Source: Parvibaculum sp. | Lineage (GTDB): Bacteria > Pseudomonadota > Alphaproteobacteria > Parvibaculales > Parvibaculaceae | DNA length: 38,375 nucleotides | Assembly: GCA_019635955.1 (NCBI GenBank) | Contig: JAHBYL010000025.1 | Span: forward strand, 1-38,375 | Reading direction: 5' to 3' | Shown: piece by piece, positions 7,553-16,275 of the stretch | How positions within the stretch are numbered: the first letter of the stretch is position 1 | Layout of the letters: every line of letters starts with the position of its first letter | Position numbers and translations under genes: made by a program | Notes under the pieces: generated by a model | The model's input: only the letters and a program-made list of their open reading frames with translations | Database searches by the model: none | Told to the model about the DNA's origin: nothing

Positions 7553-9202
7553 ATGAAGAAGTGGCAGATCTATTCGCTGGCGGCCGTCGTCGCGATCGCG
7601 GCACTGGCGGGCACCGCCTACACTTTCCGCAAGGATCTCATTCTCTATGCCGTGGCGACGCGGGCGCGGGATGCAACCCCCGTGGCGCCGAACCGCGACA
7701 TCGTCTGGCAGCAGGGCCCGGCGGAAGCGGCGGAAGGTCAGCGCCCGCCCAATATCGTGCTCATTCTCGCCGACGATCTCGGCTTCAACGATATCAGCCT
7801 TTATGGCGGCGGCATCGTCGAGACGCCGAACATCGATGCGCTGGCGCGCTCGGGCGCGAATTTCTCCACGGCCTATGCTGGCACGGCCGCCTGTGCGCCG
7901 TCGCGCGCCATGATCATGACCGGGCGATACGGCACGCGGACAGGTTTCGAGTTTACGCCGACGCCGCCCGGCATGACACGCATCGTCGACATGTTCTACA
8001 ATGACGGCACGCGGCTTCACGAAATGCTGGTCGACCGCGAGGCAGCGGCGAATGCGCCGCCCTTCCGCGAGCAGGGCCTGCCGGGCGAGGAAATCACGCT
8101 TGCCGAAGTGCTGAAGCCCGCCGGCTATCACAACATCCATATCGGCAAGTGGCATCTCGGCAATTCCGAAGAGTTCGTGCCCAATGCGCAGGGCTTCGAT
8201 GAAAGCGTGATGCTGGAAAGCGGGCTCTTCCTGCCGGAAGACCACCCCGATGCCGTGAACGCGAAGCTTCCCTTCGATCCGATCGACCAGTTCCTCTGGG
8301 CGCGGATGCAATATGCGACGTCCTACAACGCGGGCGAATGGTTCGAGCCGAAGGGCTATCTCACCGACTTCTACACGGACGAAGCGGTGAAGGCGATTGA
8401 GGCGAACAGGAACCGCCCCTTCTTCCTCTATCTTGCGCATTGGGCCGTGCATACGCCGCTTCAGGCCTCGCGGGCGGATTACGATGCGCTGTCGCATATC
8501 GAAGATCATCGCGAGCGTGTCTATGCCGCGATGATCCGCGCGCTCGACCGCAGCGTCGGCCGTGTGATGGAAGCGCTGAAGGAAAACGGGCTCGACGACA
8601 ATACCATCGTCATCTTCTCGAGCGACAATGGCGGGCCCGGCTATATCGGCATTCCCGACGTGAACAAGCCATTCCGCGGCTGGAAGCTCACCTATTTCGA
8701 AGGCGGTATCCGCGTGCCGCTCTTCATCCGCTGGCCGGGGCGGATCGAGGAAGGCGTGGAGCGCGAGATGCCCGTTGCCCATCTCGATCTCTTCCCGACC
8801 ATCGCAGCGGCGGCCGGTGCGCCTCTGCCCGATGACCGCGTGATCGACGGCATCAACATCATGCCGCTTGCCAAGGGCACGGAGACAGCGGAGCCCGAGC
8901 GCGCGATCTTCTGGCGCGACGGACACTACCACGCCATGCGCAAGGATGGCTGGAAGCTGCAATTCGCCGAACGGCCGGCCAAGGTCTGGCTCTACAACCT
9001 CAATGAAGACCCGACGGAGCAGAACAATCTCGCCGAGGCGATGCCGGAGAAAGTGGCGGAGCTGCGTGCGCTGGTGGACGCACATAATGCGACGCAGCGC
9101 GATCCGCTTTTCCCTGCGGTGGCCGAAATGCCGGTGACGATCGACAAGACGCTGGAAGAAGAGGCGACGCCGGAAGACGAATATATCTACTGGCCGGGGT
9201 GA
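7553..9202 (+). CDS. membrane-anchored sulfatase (arylsulfatase family)
   Basis: 549-residue type I sulfatase. The active-site motif C-A-P-S-R is at 114-118, where C114 would be converted to formylglycine. The metal-binding ADD pair is at 73-75 and HIGKWHLG follows further on, as does a SSDNGGPG segment typical of the alkaline-phosphatase-like fold. Residues 5-25 form one hydrophobic segment without an obvious cleavage site, so the enzyme is probably anchored with its catalytic domain in the periplasm. The ATG at 7553 follows a GGAAAGGGGGG ribosome site; the earlier in-frame ATG at 7511 lies inside an inverted repeat and was not chosen. The substrate sulfate ester is unknown. No formylglycine-generating enzyme gene is in the window. 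Confidence 0.92.
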   Translation: MKKWQIYSLAAVVAIAALAGTAYTFRKDLILYAVATRARDATPVAPNRDIVWQQGPAEAAEGQRPPNIVLILADDLGFNDISLYGGGIVETPNIDALARSGANFSTAYAGTAACAPSRAMIMTGRYGTRTGFEFTPTPPGMTRIVDMFYNDGTRLHEMLVDREAAANAPPFREQGLPGEEITLAEVLKPAGYHNIHIGKWHLGNSEEFVPNAQGFDESVMLESGLFLPEDHPDAVNAKLPFDPIDQFLWARMQYATSYNAGEWFEPKGYLTDFYTDEAVKAIEANRNRPFFLYLAHWAVHTPLQASRADYDALSHIEDHRERVYAAMIRALDRSVGRVMEALKENGLDDNTIVIFSSDNGGPGYIGIPDVNKPFRGWKLTYFEGGIRVPLFIRWPGRIEEGVEREMPVAHLDLFPTIAAAAGAPLPDDRVIDGINIMPLAKGTETAEPERAIFWRDGHYHAMRKDGWKLQFAERPAKVWLYNLNEDPTEQNNLAEAMPEKVAELRALVDAHNATQRDPLFPAVAEMPVTIDKTLEEEATPEDEYIYWPG

Positions 9203-9229
9203 GGCCCTGCCCCAACACGCCTTTGCGTC

Positions 9230-9266
9230 AAGCGCCGCCTTTCCCAGAGGCGGCGCTTCTTTTTCC
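9230..9266 (+). terminator. rho-independent terminator after sulfatase gene
   Basis: Perfect 11-bp stem AAGCGCCGCCT (9230-9240) with AGGCGGCGCTT (9248-9258), a 7-base loop, then CTTTTTCC. It starts 28 bases after the sulfatase stop codon and separates it from the SDR gene. Confidence 0.93.
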
Positions 9267-9320
9267 TGTACGCGCGCCCTGCCGCCGGTGTGAACTTCAG
9301 GAAAACACCGGGAGGGACGA

Positions 9321-10157
9321 ATGAGCGATCATGTGAAGGGCAAGACCGTCGTCGTGACGGGCGCGGGGGGCGGCTTCGGGCGGCTGATCTCACTCAAGGC
9401 GGCCGCACGCGGCGCGAACATCGTCTGCGGCGATGTGAACGCGGCAGGACTTGCGGAAACCGTGGCGCTGGTGCGCGAGGCAGGCGGCAGGGCCTCCAGC
9501 GTCAGGACCGATGTGACGGATCTCGCGCAGATGAAGGCGCTGGTCGCCCATGCAGTCGACACGTATGGCGAAATCGATGTGATGATCAACAATGCCGGCG
9601 TGATGCCGCTCGCCTTCTTTTCCGATCACGAAGCGGCCCATGGCGCCTGGACGCGCTGCATCGACATCAACATCAAGGGCGTGATGAACGGCATTGTCGC
9701 CGCCTATGACCCGATGATGAAGCAGGGCCGCGGGCACGTCATCAACATCTCGTCGATCTATGGCAATTATCCGGTCACCGGCGCAGCGGTTTACGGCGCG
9801 ACGAAAGCGGCGGTGAATTTCCTGTCGGAATCGCTCCGCGTGGAAGCGGCGGGCAAGATCAAGGTGACGATCGTGAAACCGACCGGCGTGCCGGGCACAG
9901 GGCTCGGCGCTGGCGTGCTCAACCCCGAAGCGATCACCGGCATTCTCGGCCAGAATGCCGCGAGCTATCTCGGCACGATGATGGCCATCATGGAAGGGAA
10001 GGTGCAGGACGAGCGCGTGAACCCCGACAGCACCGCCTATGCCGCGCTCGAGCCGGCCTATATCGCCGATGCCGTCATCACCGCCATCGACCAGCCCTGG
10101 GGCGTCTCGCTCGGCGACATCACGGTGCGTGCCGCAGGGGACGGGTATATTCTCTGA
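9321..10157 (+). CDS. SDR family NAD(P)-dependent oxidoreductase
   Basis: 278-residue classical short-chain dehydrogenase. The cofactor motif TGAGGGFG is at 13-20, NNAG at 90-93, the catalytic Ser in INISS at about 144, and the YxxxK pair at Y158 and K162. A D38 after the second strand (CGDVN) suggests NAD preference; this is inference. The ATG follows a GGGAGG ribosome site. It lies alone after the sulfatase terminator and is followed 33 bases later by a cupin gene on the same strand. The substrate is likely a hydroxy or keto intermediate. Confidence 0.9.
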   Translation: MSDHVKGKTVVVTGAGGGFGRLISLKAAARGANIVCGDVNAAGLAETVALVREAGGRASSVRTDVTDLAQMKALVAHAVDTYGEIDVMINNAGVMPLAFFSDHEAAHGAWTRCIDINIKGVMNGIVAAYDPMMKQGRGHVINISSIYGNYPVTGAAVYGATKAAVNFLSESLRVEAAGKIKVTIVKPTGVPGTGLGAGVLNPEAITGILGQNAASYLGTMMAIMEGKVQDERVNPDSTAYAALEPAYIADAVITAIDQPWGVSLGDITVRAAGDGYIL

Positions 10158-10190
10158 AGCAGAGATTCACATCCCCGCCGGAGCCGCGCG

Positions 10191-10676
10191 ATGAAACCGA
10201 TAGTCAATCTGGATGAAGTCGTCGATTTCGACGATGTCGAAGACAATGGCCGCTACTGCTCGAAACGCGCCTTGTTCAGCGGACGCATCGGCGCGCGGCA
10301 ACTTGGCTACAATCTGACGGTGCTGCCGCCCGGAAAGGTGCAATGCCCTTTCCATGCACATCGGGGCGAAGAGGAGATGTTCCTGATCCTCGAGGGCGAG
10401 GGTGAGCTCAGATTCGGCAAGGAGCGATATCCGATCCGAAAGCATGACGTGATCGCCTGCCCCACGGGCGGAGCCGACGTGGCGCATCAGATCATCAACA
10501 CCGGGACGACGGATATGCGCTATCTCGCGGTGTCGACGCTGGCGGAAATCGAGGTCTGCGAATATCCGGATTCCGGCAAGGTATCGCTCTGGACGGAGGG
10601 AGGAAGTTCGCCGGGCCTGCGCAAGATTTTCCGGGCCGAGCAGACGGTCGACTATTACGACCGTGAAAAGGAATAA
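10191..10676 (+). CDS. cupin domain-containing protein
   Basis: 161-residue single-domain cupin. Motif 1 is PFHAHRGEEEMFLILEGEGE (53-72), giving H55, H57 and E61 as metal ligands, and motif 2 provides H99 in DVAHQIIN. The rest of the barrel is short. Such proteins can be dioxygenases, isomerases or sugar/ligand-binding proteins, and sequence alone does not decide. It lies 33 bases after the SDR gene and probably shares its transcript. It ends close to a convergent tRNA gene. Confidence 0.83.
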   Translation: MKPIVNLDEVVDFDDVEDNGRYCSKRALFSGRIGARQLGYNLTVLPPGKVQCPFHAHRGEEEMFLILEGEGELRFGKERYPIRKHDVIACPTGGADVAHQIINTGTTDMRYLAVSTLAEIEVCEYPDSGKVSLWTEGGSSPGLRKIFRAEQTVDYYDREKE

Positions 10677-10715
10677 AGCACCGGCAGGCCCAGAGGCTTC
10701 TTTGACGATGGAAAA

Positions 10716-10792
10716 TGGCGCGCCCGGAACGATTCGAACGTCCGACCCTCAGATTCGTAGTCTGATGCTCTATCCAGCTGAGCTACGGGCGC
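10716..10792 (-). tRNA. tRNA-Arg (anticodon ACG)
   Basis: A full cloverleaf can be drawn on the minus strand, 77 bases including an encoded CCA (complement 10716-10718). Acceptor stem GCGCCCG/CGGGCGC; D arm GCTC/GAGC; anticodon stem TCAGA/TCTGA with loop CTACGAA (anticodon ACG); five-base variable region; T arm GGACG/CGTTC with loop TTCGAAT. The A34 is expected to be read as inosine after TadA editing. No clear promoter was found in the 207 bases upstream, up to the end of the peptidase gene. Confidence 0.97.
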
Positions 10793-10999
10793 ATGCACAT
10801 CGCGAAGCCCTTGATCCAAGGGCATGGGGTGGAAAGTGACCACCCGTCGCCGAATGCGGGGCCACTCTTAAAGCCTTGAAGGCCCAAAGGCAAGGGGCGA
10901 GACGCCATGAAACCGGGCCAAAATTCAGGGCAGATGAGGCCCCGAAATCCCGGCTTGCCGCCGTTTCCGACCCTGCCCTTGCCCCGCCGGGCGGCGGCC

Positions 11000-12034
11000 T
11001 CAGCGCCCGTGGCGCTCGCGCCAGGAAACGGTTTCGCCCAGCGTTTCCGCCTCATAGACGGCGCGGGCGATGGCGCGGGAGACGCAATCGGCGGCGAGCG
11101 CACCGATGATCGAGAGCGCCAGATGGCGCGGCGCGGGGCCGAGGGCATGGGCGCCCGTCGCCAGCACGAAGATCGTGTCGCCATCGACCGGGGCATGGAC
11201 GGGCCGGATGGCGCGGGCCATGCCGTCATGCGCCATGATGGCGATGCGGCGGGCCTCGGCCGGCGTGAGGTCCGCATTTACCGCGACCACGCCGATAGTC
11301 GTATTGCCGCCGGCAAGCGCATGGGCCTTCGAGCCCGAGAGCGGGTGCTGCGCGGCAAGGCCTTCAGCCGCTTCGGGCCAGCCGCGCCCGCCGAACTCGC
11401 CATCAAGCTCAAGGGGTGCTGCCCAGAAGCGATCCGTCCCCGGCATCACGACCGAGCCGAAGGGATTGGCGGCCATCAGCGCCCCGACTTCAAGCCCGCT
11501 TTCGGAAACGATGGAGGCGGCACCGAGGCCTCCCTTATATGTGCCCGCTGTGGCGCCGAGGCCGGCGCCCGCATTGCCGAGCGCGAGATCCTCGCCTGCC
11601 TTTTCGCAGGCCGCCTTGCCGAGCGCGCGATAGGGCGGCTCCTCCCCCCAGCCCTTGTCGCCACCATTGGCAAGGTCGAAAAGGATGGCGGAGGGGACGA
11701 TGGGCGAGACGAGCGGGCTCGACCCGACCCTGTAGCCGCGGCCCCGTGCGCCGAGCCAGGCGGCAACGCCGGAGGCTGCCTCAAGCCCCCAAGATGAGCC
11801 GCCCGAGAGCACCACCGCATCCACCGCATCGACCAGGCAGGAGGGATCGAGCAGATCCGTCTCGCGCGTGCCGGGACCGCCGCCGCGCACCTCACCGCCC
11901 GCGACGGCGCGCACTTCCGGCAGGACGACCGTGACGCCGGTGCGCGCGGCCTCGTCCACCGCATTGCCGACGGAAATGCCGCCGACATCGCAAATATGGT
12001 TGCGCGGGCCTTTGCGGAGGGCGCCCAGATGCAT
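11000..12034 (-). CDS. P1 family peptidase (DmpA/BapA-like, S58)
   Basis: 344-residue member of the DmpA/L-aminopeptidase P1 family, self-processing N-terminal-nucleophile-type enzymes. The N-terminus contains NHICDVGGISVGNA (12-25), matching the family start. The hallmark LSGGSSWGLEAASGV is at 76-90, and the GAGLGATAG and KGGLGAASIV segments are in the expected later order. I do not assign the cleavage-site Ser. The frame is open to 12118, but the ATG at complement 12032-12034 has AGGAAGAGGA upstream and fits the family N-terminus. No signal peptide, so probably cytoplasmic. It is divergent from gamma-glutamyltransferase, another peptide-processing enzyme. Confidence 0.87.
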   Translation of the reverse strand: MHLGALRKGPRNHICDVGGISVGNAVDEAARTGVTVVLPEVRAVAGGEVRGGGPGTRETDLLDPSCLVDAVDAVVLSGGSSWGLEAASGVAAWLGARGRGYRVGSSPLVSPIVPSAILFDLANGGDKGWGEEPPYRALGKAACEKAGEDLALGNAGAGLGATAGTYKGGLGAASIVSESGLEVGALMAANPFGSVVMPGTDRFWAAPLELDGEFGGRGWPEAAEGLAAQHPLSGSKAHALAGGNTTIGVVAVNADLTPAEARRIAIMAHDGMARAIRPVHAPVDGDTIFVLATGAHALGPAPRHLALSIIGALAADCVSRAIARAVYEAETLGETVSWRERHGR

Positions 12035-12147
12035 ATCTCTGATCCTCTTCCTGTCTTTCGCCGCTCCCGCCATTGCGGCGCAGCGCCTTTTATCCGCATC
12101 ATAGCAAATCGCCGCCAAAGAGCCGCATAAGCGTGAGGAAACCCGAC

Positions 12148-13881
12148 ATGAAACTCGAACGCCTCCTGCCGGGCCTCAGCATTGCCGCGCTCGGACTTGT
12201 GGTTCTCGTCACGCTTCTTTCGCTCGTGTGGCGCGGGAGCGAGCCGCAACCCTTCATGGTGGCGAGCGCCAACCCTTATGCAAGCGAGGCGGGGGCGGAA
12301 ATCCTGCGCGCGGGCGGCAGCGCCACGGATGCGGCAATCGCGGTGCAGGCGGTGCTGTCTCTCGTCGAGCCCGAATCCTCCGGCCTCGCAGGCGGTGCCT
12401 TCCTGCTTCATTACGACAAGACGGCGGACAGGCTCGACGCCTATGACGGGCGCGAGACGGCGCCGATGGGCGCGACGCCGGCGCTCTTTCTGGACGAAGA
12501 GGGAAAATCCCTGCCCTTTCTCGAAGCGATGATCGGCGGCAGCTCCGTCGGCACGCCCGGTGTGGTGAAGATGATGTGGCTCGCGCATCGGGAGCATGGA
12601 CGCCTTCCCTGGGCCGATCTCTTCACACCGGCGATCCGGCTTTCGGAGGATGGTTTTGCCGTTGCGCCGAAGCTCGCGGAAGCGATTGCGCGCGATCCCG
12701 TTCTCATGCAAATGCCGGTGGCGCAGGATTATTTCTACCGCCTCGATGCCGATGGTACCCGCGTGCCGGCTGCCGAAGGCGACATCCTCAAGAACCCGGC
12801 CTATGCGGAAACGCTGAAGCGCATTGCCGCGGAAGGCTGGCGCGGCTTCTATGAAGGACCGGTGGCGGAGGAGATCGTCGCCGCGGTGCAGAACGCGCCG
12901 ATGCGGCCCGGCACGCTGTCGATGGACGATTTCGCCGCCTATGAAGCGAAGAAGCGCGAGCCCGTCTGCGCGCCCTACCGGGCGTACCGCGTCTGCTCCA
13001 TGCCGCCGCCGACCTCCGGCGGCATCACGGCGCTGCAGATTCTCGGCATCCTGTCCCACTACGATCTGAAGGGCATGGAGCCGATGACGCAGATGTCGGT
13101 CCATTTCATCGCCGAAGCGATGAAGCTCGCCTATGCCGATCGCGATAAATATATCGGCGATCCGGATTTCGTCTCCGTGCCTGCGAAGGCGATGCTCGAC
13201 CCTGCCTATCTCGAGCGCCGCTCGGAAGAGCTCGATGCAAGCATCACGCGGGGCAAGGCCAGGCCCGGCGAACTGCCGGACGGGCGGGCGATGAACTGGG
13301 GCCTCAATCAGCCGGTGGACATGCCCTCCACCAGCCATTTCAGCATCGTCGATGCGCAAGGCAATGTCGTCTCCATGACGACCACGGTGGAAGGGCCTTT
13401 CGGCTCGCATCTCATGGCTGGCGGCATGATGCTCAACAATCAGCTCACCGATTTTTCCTTCCTGCCGGAAGTCGATGGCGAGCCGGTGGCGAATGCCGTG
13501 GCGCCGGGCAAGCGGCCGCGGTCCTCCATGACGCCCGCGATCGTGTTCGATGGTAACGGTGAATTTTATGCCGCCATCGGTTCGCCCGGCGGTAGCCGCA
13601 TCATCGCCTATGTGACGCAGACGCTGATTGCGCTCATCGACTGGGACATGGACATGAAGACGGCGATCTCGCTGCCGCGCTTCGTCGACAGGAATGGGCC
13701 GCTCGAGATCGAGGCCGGTACGCCGCTCGAAGATCTTGCGCCGGCGCTTCGGGAACTCGGACACACGGTCGAGGCGCGCGAATTGATGAGCGGCCTGCAC
13801 GGCATTCGCGTAACGCCGGAGGGGCTCGACGGCGCGGCCGATCCGCGGCGCGACGGCAATGTGGTGTCGGAGCTACCTTGA
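12148..13881 (+). CDS. ggt: gamma-glutamyltransferase
   Basis: 577-residue GGT precursor, in the usual size range. Residues 5-28 form an N-terminal hydrophobic segment, so the enzyme is exported and probably membrane-anchored. The substrate-binding Arg occurs in GRETAP at about 101-106. The autoprocessing nucleophile is T395 in the STSHFSIVD segment, giving a large subunit of about 394 and a small one of about 183 residues. GSPGGSRI near the C-terminus supplies the oxyanion/processing glycines. It hydrolyses or transfers the gamma-glutamyl group of glutathione and related peptides in the periplasm. The ATG at 12148 follows GTGAGGA. The 3' end overlaps the convergent glucokinase gene by 9 bases. 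Confidence 0.93.
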   Translation: MKLERLLPGLSIAALGLVVLVTLLSLVWRGSEPQPFMVASANPYASEAGAEILRAGGSATDAAIAVQAVLSLVEPESSGLAGGAFLLHYDKTADRLDAYDGRETAPMGATPALFLDEEGKSLPFLEAMIGGSSVGTPGVVKMMWLAHREHGRLPWADLFTPAIRLSEDGFAVAPKLAEAIARDPVLMQMPVAQDYFYRLDADGTRVPAAEGDILKNPAYAETLKRIAAEGWRGFYEGPVAEEIVAAVQNAPMRPGTLSMDDFAAYEAKKREPVCAPYRAYRVCSMPPPTSGGITALQILGILSHYDLKGMEPMTQMSVHFIAEAMKLAYADRDKYIGDPDFVSVPAKAMLDPAYLERRSEELDASITRGKARPGELPDGRAMNWGLNQPVDMPSTSHFSIVDAQGNVVSMTTTVEGPFGSHLMAGGMMLNNQLTDFSFLPEVDGEPVANAVAPGKRPRSSMTPAIVFDGNGEFYAAIGSPGGSRIIAYVTQTLIALIDWDMDMKTAISLPRFVDRNGPLEIEAGTPLEDLAPALRELGHTVEARELMSGLHGIRVTPEGLDGAADPRRDGNVVSELP

Positions 13882-14853
13882 ACTAGCCCGTGCGGCGCGG
13901 GCGAGGCCGAGCAGCGCCGCATCCTTGCGCCGGATGACGAAGACGGGGATGCGCCTGAGCAGGGCGGACATACGCCCCTTGTCCTCGAAGCGCGCACGGA
14001 AACGGGCTTCGTCGAAAAGGCCCGGCGCGTGCTCGATCCACCCGGGCACGATACCGCCGCCGATATAGATCCCACCTTCGGCGCAGAGCGTGAGCGCGAG
14101 ATTGCCCGCAACTGCGCCAAGCCAACCGCAGAAAAGCTCTATCGCCTCCGCCGCCAGCGCATCTCCCGCCTGCGCGAGCCGGGCAATTTCCGGCGGTGCC
14201 AGCCTGCCTTCCGCCCTGCCCTCGATGGCGCAAAGCGCGGCATGAAGCGCGACGAGCCCCGGGCCCGAAAGCACGCGCTCGAGCGAAACATGACCATGCT
14301 TCGCCTGAAGACGCGCGAGGATTTCCCCTTCGCGCGGAGAGCCGGGCGGAAGATCGGCATGGCCGCCCTCGCCCGGAACGGCGATCTCATGCAAACCGTC
14401 GAAGACGAGAGACGAAATGCCGAGGCCGGTGCCGGCCCCCAATATGCCGACCGGCGCCCCGCGCCGCGGCGTGAGTGCCGGGCCGATGGCGTGGAGCTCG
14501 GCCCGTTCCAGGGCCGGGATGGAAAGGGCGAGCGCGGCGAAATCATTCATCAGGCGGGGCGCGGCGACGCCTGTGACGCGAGCGAGGTTCGCGACAGATA
14601 CTTCCCATGGGCAATTCGTCATCCGGATCAGGACATCGTTGCCCTCGCCTTCCACGGGGCCGGCGGCGCAGGCCGCGACGCCGGAAATCTCCGGCTTGCC
14701 GGAAGCATCGAGAAAGGCGCGCAGCGCATCTTCCATCGAGGGATAGTCGGCGGTGAGATAGATGGATGGCGGAGAAATATCAGGCCGGAGGGGCCCCGGC
14801 TCCGCCAGCGCGAAGCGGGCATTTGTCCCGCCTATGTCGGCAACAAGATACAT
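13873..14853 (-). CDS. glk: glucokinase
   Basis: 326-residue glucokinase of the proteobacterial GLK family (not ROK). The N-terminal phosphate loop is VADIGGTNARFAL (4-16). The middle holds GTGLGISSLV, with GEGGHADLPP following, which corresponds to the glucose-binding GEGGH segment. A late EGGIYIGGGI stretch is the second ATP-binding region. It phosphorylates glucose to glucose-6-phosphate in the cytoplasm. It starts 24 bases after otsA and is the last gene of the leftward trehalose string, so it would recapture glucose released by the GH15 enzyme. Its TAG stop overlaps the end of the convergent GGT gene. Confidence 0.93.
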   Translation of the reverse strand: MYLVADIGGTNARFALAEPGPLRPDISPPSIYLTADYPSMEDALRAFLDASGKPEISGVAACAAGPVEGEGNDVLIRMTNCPWEVSVANLARVTGVAAPRLMNDFAALALSIPALERAELHAIGPALTPRRGAPVGILGAGTGLGISSLVFDGLHEIAVPGEGGHADLPPGSPREGEILARLQAKHGHVSLERVLSGPGLVALHAALCAIEGRAEGRLAPPEIARLAQAGDALAAEAIELFCGWLGAVAGNLALTLCAEGGIYIGGGIVPGWIEHAPGLFDEARFRARFEDKGRMSALLRRIPVFVIRRKDAALLGLARAARASSR

Positions 14854-14877
14854 TTCTCCCCCTGCGCGGCGGCGCCG

Positions 14878-16275
14878 TCAGGAGGCGACCGCCACGTCCG
14901 CGTGCCTCGGCACCGCGGCCAGCATGTCCAGGAAGTCGTCGCGCCAATGCGCCACATCCTCCCTGACCAGCCGCGCCATGAGCGCCTTGTGGCGCTCGCG
15001 CCGTTCATCGAGCCTCATATAACGCGCGATCTGGAGCGCGTCGGCAACGCCTTTTATATCGTAGGGATTGACGATGAGGGCTTCCGGCATCTGCTGGGCG
15101 GCGCCTGCGAAGCGGGAGAGAACGAGGACGCCGGGGTCTTCCGGGTCCTGCGCGGCAACATATTCCTTGGCGACCAGATTCATGCCGTCGCGAAGCGGGG
15201 TGACGAGACCGATCTTGCTCGCCCGGTAGAGACCGGCAAGGGCGCGGCGGGCCACGGGCCGGTTCAGATAGCGAAGCGGCGTCCAGTCGAACTCTCCATA
15301 GGTGCCGTTCACATGGCCTGCGAGCCCGTCGAGTTCCTCGCGCATCGCCTGATATTCCTGGACATCGCCTCGCGACGTCGCCGCGATCTGCAGGAAGGAG
15401 ACAGCGCGGCGCGCATCGGGATAGTCCTCCAGCAGGCGCTCATAGGCACGAATGCGCTCGGGGATGCCCTTGGTGTAGTCGAGGCGATCGACGCCGAGGA
15501 TCTGCATGCGATCTCCAAGTCCTGCCTTGGCCTTCTCGAACTGGCGGCGCGCATCCTTGTCGGTTGCGGCGATGCGAGAAAATCCTTCCGCATCGATGCC
15601 GATCGGGAATGCACGCAGCCTGACGCTGCGGCCAAAGCAATAGACCCTGTCTCCATCCGCACGGCCGCCCGCTTCGCGAACGACATAGTCGCGAAAGCGT
15701 TCGCAATCCTGTTCGGTCTGAAAGCCCAGTACGTCATAGGCGAAAAGGCCTCGCACCATCGTGTCGTGATGCGGCTCGGTGGTGAGCACCTCACGCGCGG
15801 GAAAGGGAATGTGCAGGAAGAATCCCATCCGCTGGTTCGCACCCATCTGCCGCAGCTCGTCGCCGAAAGCGAGCAGATGATAATCGTGTACCCAGATCGT
15901 GTCGTCCGGCCGCAGCAGGGGGAAGAGCACCCGCGCGAATTTCGCGTTCACGCGGCGGTAACCTTCATAGTAGCGCCGGTCGAAGGCGGTGAGATCTGTC
16001 CGGTAGTGGAAGAGCGGCCAGAGGCAACGGTTCGCGAAGCCGTTGTAATATTCCTCATGTTCCTCGGGCGCCAGATCGACAGTCGCAAGCGTGAGCTGAC
16101 CCACATCCTCGACTTTCGCCGTATCGCCCCCGCGCGTCTCAATCTTGCCGCTCCAGCCGTACCAAAGGCCGCCGCGCGACTTCAGGGCTTCGACAAGCGC
16201 AACGGCAAGGCCGCCCGCGCGGGCAGCATCCTTCACAGGCCCCACACGATTCGATACGACGACAAGGCGACTCAT
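14878..16275 (-). CDS. otsA: trehalose-6-phosphate synthase
   Basis: 465-residue GT20 glycosyltransferase that joins UDP-glucose (or GDP-glucose) and glucose-6-phosphate into trehalose-6-phosphate. Visible family segments: [13 protein letters not shown] at the start, GGLAVAL, the WYGWSGK stretch, [13 protein letters not shown], the VHDYHLL acceptor-site segment, [24 protein letters not shown] for donor phosphate binding, and [15 protein letters not shown] near the C-terminus. Length is standard for OtsA. The ATG (complement 16273-16275) overlaps the GH15 stop codon as ATGA, so translation is coupled. Upstream in-frame codons to 16416 fall inside the GH15 gene and were discarded. Confidence 0.96.
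   Translation of the reverse strand: MSRLVVVSNRVGPVKDAARAGGLAVALVEALKSRGGLWYGWSGKIETRGGDTAKVEDVGQLTLATVDLAPEEHEEYYNGFANRCLWPLFHYRTDLTAFDRRYYEGYRRVNAKFARVLFPLLRPDDTIWVHDYHLLAFGDELRQMGANQRMGFFLHIPFPAREVLTTEPHHDTMVRGLFAYDVLGFQTEQDCERFRDYVVREAGGRADGDRVYCFGRSVRLRAFPIGIDAEGFSRIAATDKDARRQFEKAKAGLGDRMQILGVDRLDYTKGIPERIRAYERLLEDYPDARRAVSFLQIAATSRGDVQEYQAMREELDGLAGHVNGTYGEFDWTPLRYLNRPVARRALAGLYRASKIGLVTPLRDGMNLVAKEYVAAQDPEDPGVLVLSRFAGAAQQMPEALIVNPYDIKGVADALQIARYMRLDERRERHKALMARLVREDVAHWRDDFLDMLAAVPRHADVAVAS

Noticed and set aside
12034..12104. Signal-peptide-like translation (LILFLSFAAPAIAA) on the plus strand in the P1 peptidase/GGT gap
   Set aside because: The frame comes from antisense peptidase sequence, has no ribosome site or downstream domain, and stops at once.
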